From Brugia malayi (Eukaryota > Nematoda > Chromadorea > Rhabditida > Onchocercidae), in contig NW_025062314.1 in the NCBI RefSeq assembly GCF_000002995.4, positions 1-40,152 of the forward strand: a stretch of 40,152 nucleotides of DNA, written 5' to 3'. Position 1 is the stretch's first letter. Every line of letters begins with the position of its first letter. The notes beneath the pieces were generated by a model that was not told the DNA's origin, did no database searches, and worked only from the letters and a program-made list of their open reading frames with translations. The position numbers were made by a program, and so were the translations under genes. Positions 33,691-40,152 of this stretch are shown in pieces.

Positions 33691-33697
<7 letters not shown>

Positions 33698-33713
33698 AGC
33701 AATATTTTCGATG

Positions 33714-36700
33714 CCATAATTCTGCAAATATAACAATATCACTAGAAGACGTTTTGATTAATTCATTAACTCCTACCATTTCTCTACAGATATAACAATA
33801 TCACTAGATGAGATTTTGATTATTTCATTAACTCATACCATTTCTCTACAGATAAAACAAGATCACTAGAAGACATTTTGATTAATTCATTAACTCATAC
33901 CATTTCTTTACCAATATAACAAGACCACAAGAAGACATTTTGATTAATTCATGCCATAATTCTGCAAATATAACAATATCACTAGAAGACGTTTTGATTA
34001 ATTCATTAACTCCTACCATTTCTCTACAGATATAACAATATCACTAGATGAGATTTTGATTATTTCATTAACTCATACCATTTCTCTACAGATAAAACAA
34101 GATCACTGGAAGACATATTGATTAATTCATTAACTCATATCATTTCTTTACCAATATAACAAGACCACTAGAAGACATTTTGATTAATTCATTAACTCAT
34201 ATCATTTCTTTACCAATATAACAAGACCACTAGAAGACATTTTGATTAATTCATGCCACTTCTCTACTGATATAACAATATCAGTAGAAGACATTTTGAT
34301 TAATTCATGCCACTTCTTTGTAAATATAACAATATCACTAGAAGACATTCTGATTATTTCATGCCATATATCAGCAAATATAACAATATCACTAGAAGAC
34401 ATTTCGATTAATTCGATAACTCATACCATTTCTCTACAGATCACTAGAAGGCATCTTTTATTCATTAACTCGTACCATTTCACTAAAGATTTAACAATAT
34501 CACTAGAAGACAGTTTTTTTAATTCATGTCACTTTTCTACTGATATAACAATATCAATAGAAGCGATATTGATTAATTCATTAACTCATACCATTTCTCT
34601 ACAGATATAACAATATCACTAGAAGACATTTTGATTAATTCATGCCACTTCTCTACTGATATAACAATATCACTAGAAGAGATTTTGATTAATTCATTAA
34701 CTCATACCATTTCTTTATCAATATAGCAAGATCAATTGAAGACATTTTGATTAATTCATTAACTCATACCATTTCTTAACAGATCACTAGAAGGCACTTT
34801 TTATTCATTAACTCATACAATTTCTCTACAGATATAACAATATCACTAGAAGACATTTTGATTAATTCATATCACTTCTCTACCGATATAACAATATCAA
34901 TAGAAGCGATATTGATTAATTCATTAACTCATACAATTTCTCTACAGATATAACAATATCACTAGAAGACATTTTGATTAAATCATTAACTCATACCATT
35001 TCTCTACAGGTATAACAATATCACTAGAAGATATTTTGATTAATTCGTGCCACTTCTTTCTAAATATAACAATATCACTAGAAGACATTTTGATTAATTC
35101 ATGCCACTTCTATCTAAATATAACAATATCACTAGAAGACATTTTGATTAATTCATTAACTCATACCATTTCTCTGCAGATATAACAATATCACTAGAAG
35201 ACATTTTGATTAATTCATTATCTCATACCATTTCTCTACAGGTATAACAATATCACTAGAAGACATTTTGATTAATTCATGCCACTTCTTTCTAAATATA
35301 ACAATATCACTAGAAGACATTTTGATTAATTCATTAACTCATACCATTTCTCTACAGATATAACAATATCACAAGAAGACATTTTGATTAAATCATTAAC
35401 TCATACCATTTCTCTACAGATATAACAATATCACTAGAAGACATTTTGATTATTTCATTAACTCATACCATTTCTTTATCAATATAACAATATCACTAGA
35501 AGACATTCTGATTAATTCATTAACTCATACCATTTCTCTACAAGTATAACAATATCACTAGAAGACATTTTGATTAATTCATTAACTCCATACCATTTCT
35601 CTACAGATATAACAATATCACTAGAAGGCATTTTGATTAATTCATTAACTCCTACCATATCTCTACAGATAAAACAAGATCACTAGAAGACATATTGATT
35701 AATTCATTAACTCATATCATTTCTTTACCAATATAACAAGACCACTAGAAGACATTTTGATTAATTCATGCCATAATTCTGCAAATATAACAATATCACA
35801 AGAAGACATTTTGATTAATTCATTAACTCATACCATTTCTCTACAGATAAAACAACATCACTAGAAGAGATTTTGATTAATTCATTAACTCGTACCATTT
35901 CTCTACAGATTTAACAATATCACTAGAAGACAGTTTTTTTAGTTCATGTCACTTCTCGACTGATATAACAATATCACTAGAAGAGATTTTGATTAATTCA
36001 TTAACTCATACCATTTCTCTACAGATATAACAATATCACTAGAAGACATTTTGAATAATTCATGCCACTTCTTTGTAAATATAACAAGATCAATTGAAGA
36101 CATTTTGATTAATTCATTAACTCATACCATTTCTCTACAGATATAACAATATCACAAGAAGACATTTTGATTAAATCATTAACTCATACCATTTCTCTGC
36201 AGATATAACAATTTCACTAGAGGACATTTTGATTAGTTCATTAACTCCTACCATTTCTCTGCAGATATAACAATATCACTAGAAGACATTTTGATTAATT
36301 CATTAACTCCTACCATTTCTCAGCAGATATAACAATATCACTAGAAGACATTTTGATTAATTCATTAACTCATACCATTTCTCTACAGGTATAACAATAT
36401 CACTAGAAGACATTTTGATTAATTCATGCCACTTCTTTGTAAATATAACAATATCACTAGATGACATTTTGATTAATTCATTAACTCATACCATTTCTCT
36501 ACAGATAAAACAACATCACTAGAAGAGATTTTGATTAATTTCATTAACTCATAACCATTTCTCTACAGATATAACAATATCACTAGAAGACATTTTGATT
36601 AATTCATGCCATTCATTCTGCAAATATAACAATATCACTAGAAGACATCTTGATTAATTCATTAACTCATACCATTTCTCTACAGATAAAAACATCACTA

Positions 36701-39700
36701 GAAGAGATTTTGATTATTTCATTAACTCATACCATTTCTCTACTGGTATAACAATATCACTAGAAGGCATTTTGATTAATTCATTAACTCATATCATTTC
36801 TTTACAAATATAAACAATATCACTAGAAGACATTTTGAATTAATTCATGCCCATAATTCTGCAGATATAAGCAATATCACAAGAAGACATTTTGATTAAT
36901 TCATTAACTCATACCATTTCTCTAACAGATAAAACAACATCACTAGAAGAGATTTTGATTAATTCATTAACTCGTACCATTTCTCTACAGATTTAACAAT
37001 ATCACTAAGAAGACATTTTGATTAATTCATGCCAACTTCTTTGTAAATATAACAAGATCAATTGAAGACATTTTGATAAATTCATTAACTCCTTCCATTT
37101 CTCTACAGATATTACAATATCACAAGAAGACATTTTGATTAAATCATTAACTCATACCATTTCTCTGCAGACATAACAATATCACTAGAGGACATTTTGA
37201 TTAATTCATTAACTCCTACCATTTCTCTGCGGATATAACAATATCACTAGAAGACATTTGATTAATTCATTAACTCATACCATTTCTCTACAGGTATAAC
37301 AATATCACTAGAAGACATTTTTGATTAATTCATGCCACTTCTTTCTAAATATAACAATATCACTAGATGACATTTTGATTAATTCATTAACTCATACCAT
37401 TTCTCTACAGATAAAACAAATCACTAGAAGAGATTTTGATTATTTCATTTACTCATACCATTTCTCTACAGGTATAACAATACCACTAGAAGACATTTTG
37501 ATTAATTTATGCCATAATTCTGCAAATATAAACAATATCACTAGAAGACATCTTGATTAATTCATTAACTCATACCATTTCTCTACAGATAAAAACAACA
37601 TCACTAGAAGAGATTTTGATTATTTCATTAACTCATACCATTTCTCTACTGGTATAAACAATATCACTAGAAGGCATTTTGATTAATTCATTAACTCATA
37701 TCATTTCTTTACCAATATAACAAGACCACTAGAAGACATTTTGATTAAATCATGCCAAAATTCTGCAAATATAACAATATCACTAGAAGACATTTTGATT
37801 AATTCATTAACTCCTACCATTTCTCTGCGGATATAACAATATCACTAGAAGACATTTGGATTAATTCATTAACTCATACCATTTCTCTAACAGGTATAAC
37901 AATATCACTAGAAGACATTTTGATTAATTCATGCCACTTCTTTCTAAATATAACAATATCACTAGATGACATTTTGATTAATTCATTAACTCATACCATT
38001 TCTCTACAGATAAAACAACATCACTAGAAGAGATTTTGATTATTTCATTTACTCATACCATTTCTCTACAGGTATAACAATACCACTAGAAGACATTTTG
38101 ATTAATTTATGCCATATTCTCTGCAAATATAACAATATCACTAGAAGACATCTTGATTAATTCATTAACTCATACCATTTCTCTACAGATAAAACAACAT
38201 CACTAGAAGAGATTTTGATTATTTCATTAACTCATACCATTTCTCAACCGATGTAACAATATCACTAGAAGCGATATTGATTAATTCATTAACACATACC
38301 ATTTCTCTACAGATATAACAATATCACTAGAAGACATTTTGATTAATTCATTGCCACTTCTTTCTAAATATAACAATATCACTAGAAGATATTTTGATTA
38401 ATTCATGCCACTTCTCCTACTGAATATAGCAATATCACTAGAAGAGATTTTGATTAAATCATTAACTCATACCATTTCTTTATCAATATAGCAAGATCAA
38501 TTGAAGACATTTTGATTAATTCATTAACTCATACCATTTTCTTTACAGATCACTAGAAGGCACTTTTTAATTCATTAACTCATACCATTTCTCTACAGAT
38601 AAACAACATCACTAGAAGAGATTTTGATTAATTCATTAACTCATACCATTTCTCTACAGATATAACAATATCACAAGAAGACATTTTGATTAAATCATTA
38701 TCTCATACCATTTCTCTACAGATATAACCATATCACTAAAGACATTTTGATTATTTCATTAACTCATACCATTTCTTTATCAATATAACAAGACCACTAG
38801 AAGACATTCTGATTAATTCATGCCACTTCTCTAACTGATATAACAATATCAGTAGAAGACATTTTGATTAATTTCATTGCCAACTTCTTTGTAAATATAA
38901 CAATATCACTAGAAGACATTCTGATTATTTCATGCCATATATCAGCAAATATAACAATATCACTAGAAGACATTTCGATTAATTCGATAACTCATACCAT
39001 TTCTCTTACAGATCACTAGAAAGGCATTTTTTATTCATTAACTCGTACCATTTCACTAAAGATTTAACAATATCACTAGAAGAAGTTTTTTTAATTCATG
39101 TCACTTTTCTACTGAATATACAATATCAATAGAAGCGATATTGATTAATTCATTAACACATACCATTTCTCTAACAGAATATAACAATATCACTAGAAAG
39201 ACATTTTGATTAAATTCATGCCACTTCTTTCTAAATATAACAATATCACTAGAAGACATTTTGATTAATTCATTAACTCATACCATTTCTTTATCAATAT
39301 AGCAAGATCAATTGAAGACATTTTGATTAATTCATTAACTCATACCATTTCTTTAGCAGATCACTAAGAAGGCACTTTTTATTCATTAACTCATACCATT
39401 TCTCTACAGATAAAACAACATCACTAGAAGAGATTTTGATTAATCATTAACCTCCTACCATTTCTCTACAGATAAAACAACATCACCGGAAGAGATTTTG
39501 ATTAATTCATTAACTTCGTACCATTTCTCTCTCTACAGATTTAACAATACCACTAGAAGACAGCTTTTTAATTCATATCACTTCTCTTCCGATATAACAA
39601 TATCAATAGAAGCGATATTGATTAATTCATAAACTCATACAATTTCTCTACAGATATAACAATATCACTATAAGACATTTTGATTAATTCATGCCACTTC

Positions 39701-40152
39701 AATCTAAATATAACAATATCACTCGAAGACATTTTGATTAATCCATGCCACTTCAATCTAAATATAACATATCACTAGAAGACATTTTGATTAATTCATT
39801 AACTCATACCATTTCTCTCTGCAGATATAACAATATCACTAGAAGACATTTTGATTAATTCATGCCACTTCTTTCTAAATATAACAATATCACTAGAAGA
39901 CATTTTGATTAATTCATTAACTCAATACCATTTTCTCTACAGATATAACAATATCACAAGAAGACATTTTGATTAAATCATTATCTCATACCATTTCTCT
40001 ACAGATTATAACAATATCACTAGAAGACATTTTGATTATTTCATTAACTCATACCAATTTCTTTATCAATATATAACAAGACCACTAGAAGACATTCTGA
40101 TTAATTCATTAACTCATACCATTTCTCTACAAGTATAACAATATCACTAGAA
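33714..40152 (-). repeat. Tandem satellite array, right block, inverted relative to the left
   Basis: Reverse complement of the 1-4916 repeat (core CACTAGAAGACATTTTGATT), with the same 54/62-bp units plus diverged forms (AACAAGACCACTAG, AACAACATCACTAG, GATCACTAGAAGGCA). A 240-bp block is tandemly repeated at 33714 and 33954. A block near 34266-34600 recurs near 38833-39190. Beyond about 36500 single extra bases appear repeatedly (AACTCATAACCATTT, TATAAACAATATC, ATGCCCATAATTC). The array runs off the end of the window. Confidence 0.95.

Noticed and set aside
33547..33795. 82-residue ORF with a run of Phe
   Set aside because: The Phe run is the 28-base T tract, and the end is satellite.
33714..40152. 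Regular spaced repeats, possible CRISPR-like array
   Set aside because: There are no unique spacers, units are contiguous and variable, and the context is eukaryotic.
1..40152. tRNA or rRNA genes
   Set aside because: No cloverleaf-like or conserved rRNA sequence was seen. The only tRNA-related signals are the two primer binding sites.

Overview
The window looks like AT-rich, repeat-laden genomic DNA of a nematode, possibly a clade III (filarial-like) worm. The grounds are host genes built from short exons with GT-AG introns and TTTCAG/TTGCAG-type acceptors, acceptor-like sites just upstream of two start codons (possible spliced-leader sites), and two BEL/Pao LTR elements with nematode-style gag zinc knuckles. 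The species cannot be named from the sequence alone. Nothing prokaryotic is present.

Layout. 1-4916 and 12402-13287 are one tandem satellite (54-bp and 62-bp units), interrupted by a 7.5-kb BEL/Pao element (4917-12401) that sits cleanly inside a satellite unit with a 4-5 bp target duplication. At 13288 the satellite joins a truncated, inverted copy of part of a NADAR-domain gene. The intact 9-exon gene follows on the minus strand (15040-17311). The two 913-bp arms (13288-14200 and 15726-16638) differ at one base by eye. 17.3-20.1 kb holds gene-like fragments, a minisatellite, inverted LTR fragments and a diverged solo LTR. 21-25.8 kb holds a plus-strand, multi-exon gene for a membrane protein I do not recognise; eight exons join with consistent phase. 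26.4-30.1 kb is a second, older BEL/Pao element on the minus strand, riddled with breaks. 30.1-33.7 kb is mostly non-coding but contains a likely two-exon minus-strand gene (32722-33190). 33714-40152 is the same satellite as at the left end, in the opposite orientation, and its last ~3.6 kb is full of single-base insertions.

How the parts relate. The young Pao element has nearly identical LTRs but lacks the integrase catalytic core, has in-frame stops, an altered protease motif and a tandemly duplicated env-like segment, so it cannot be autonomous. The NADAR gene and its inverted partial copy could form a long hairpin RNA if read through, which would matter for small-RNA silencing of that gene. 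The genes most likely to be missed by single-ORF scans are the NADAR gene, the membrane-protein gene and the small 108-residue gene, because none of their exons forms a long ORF.
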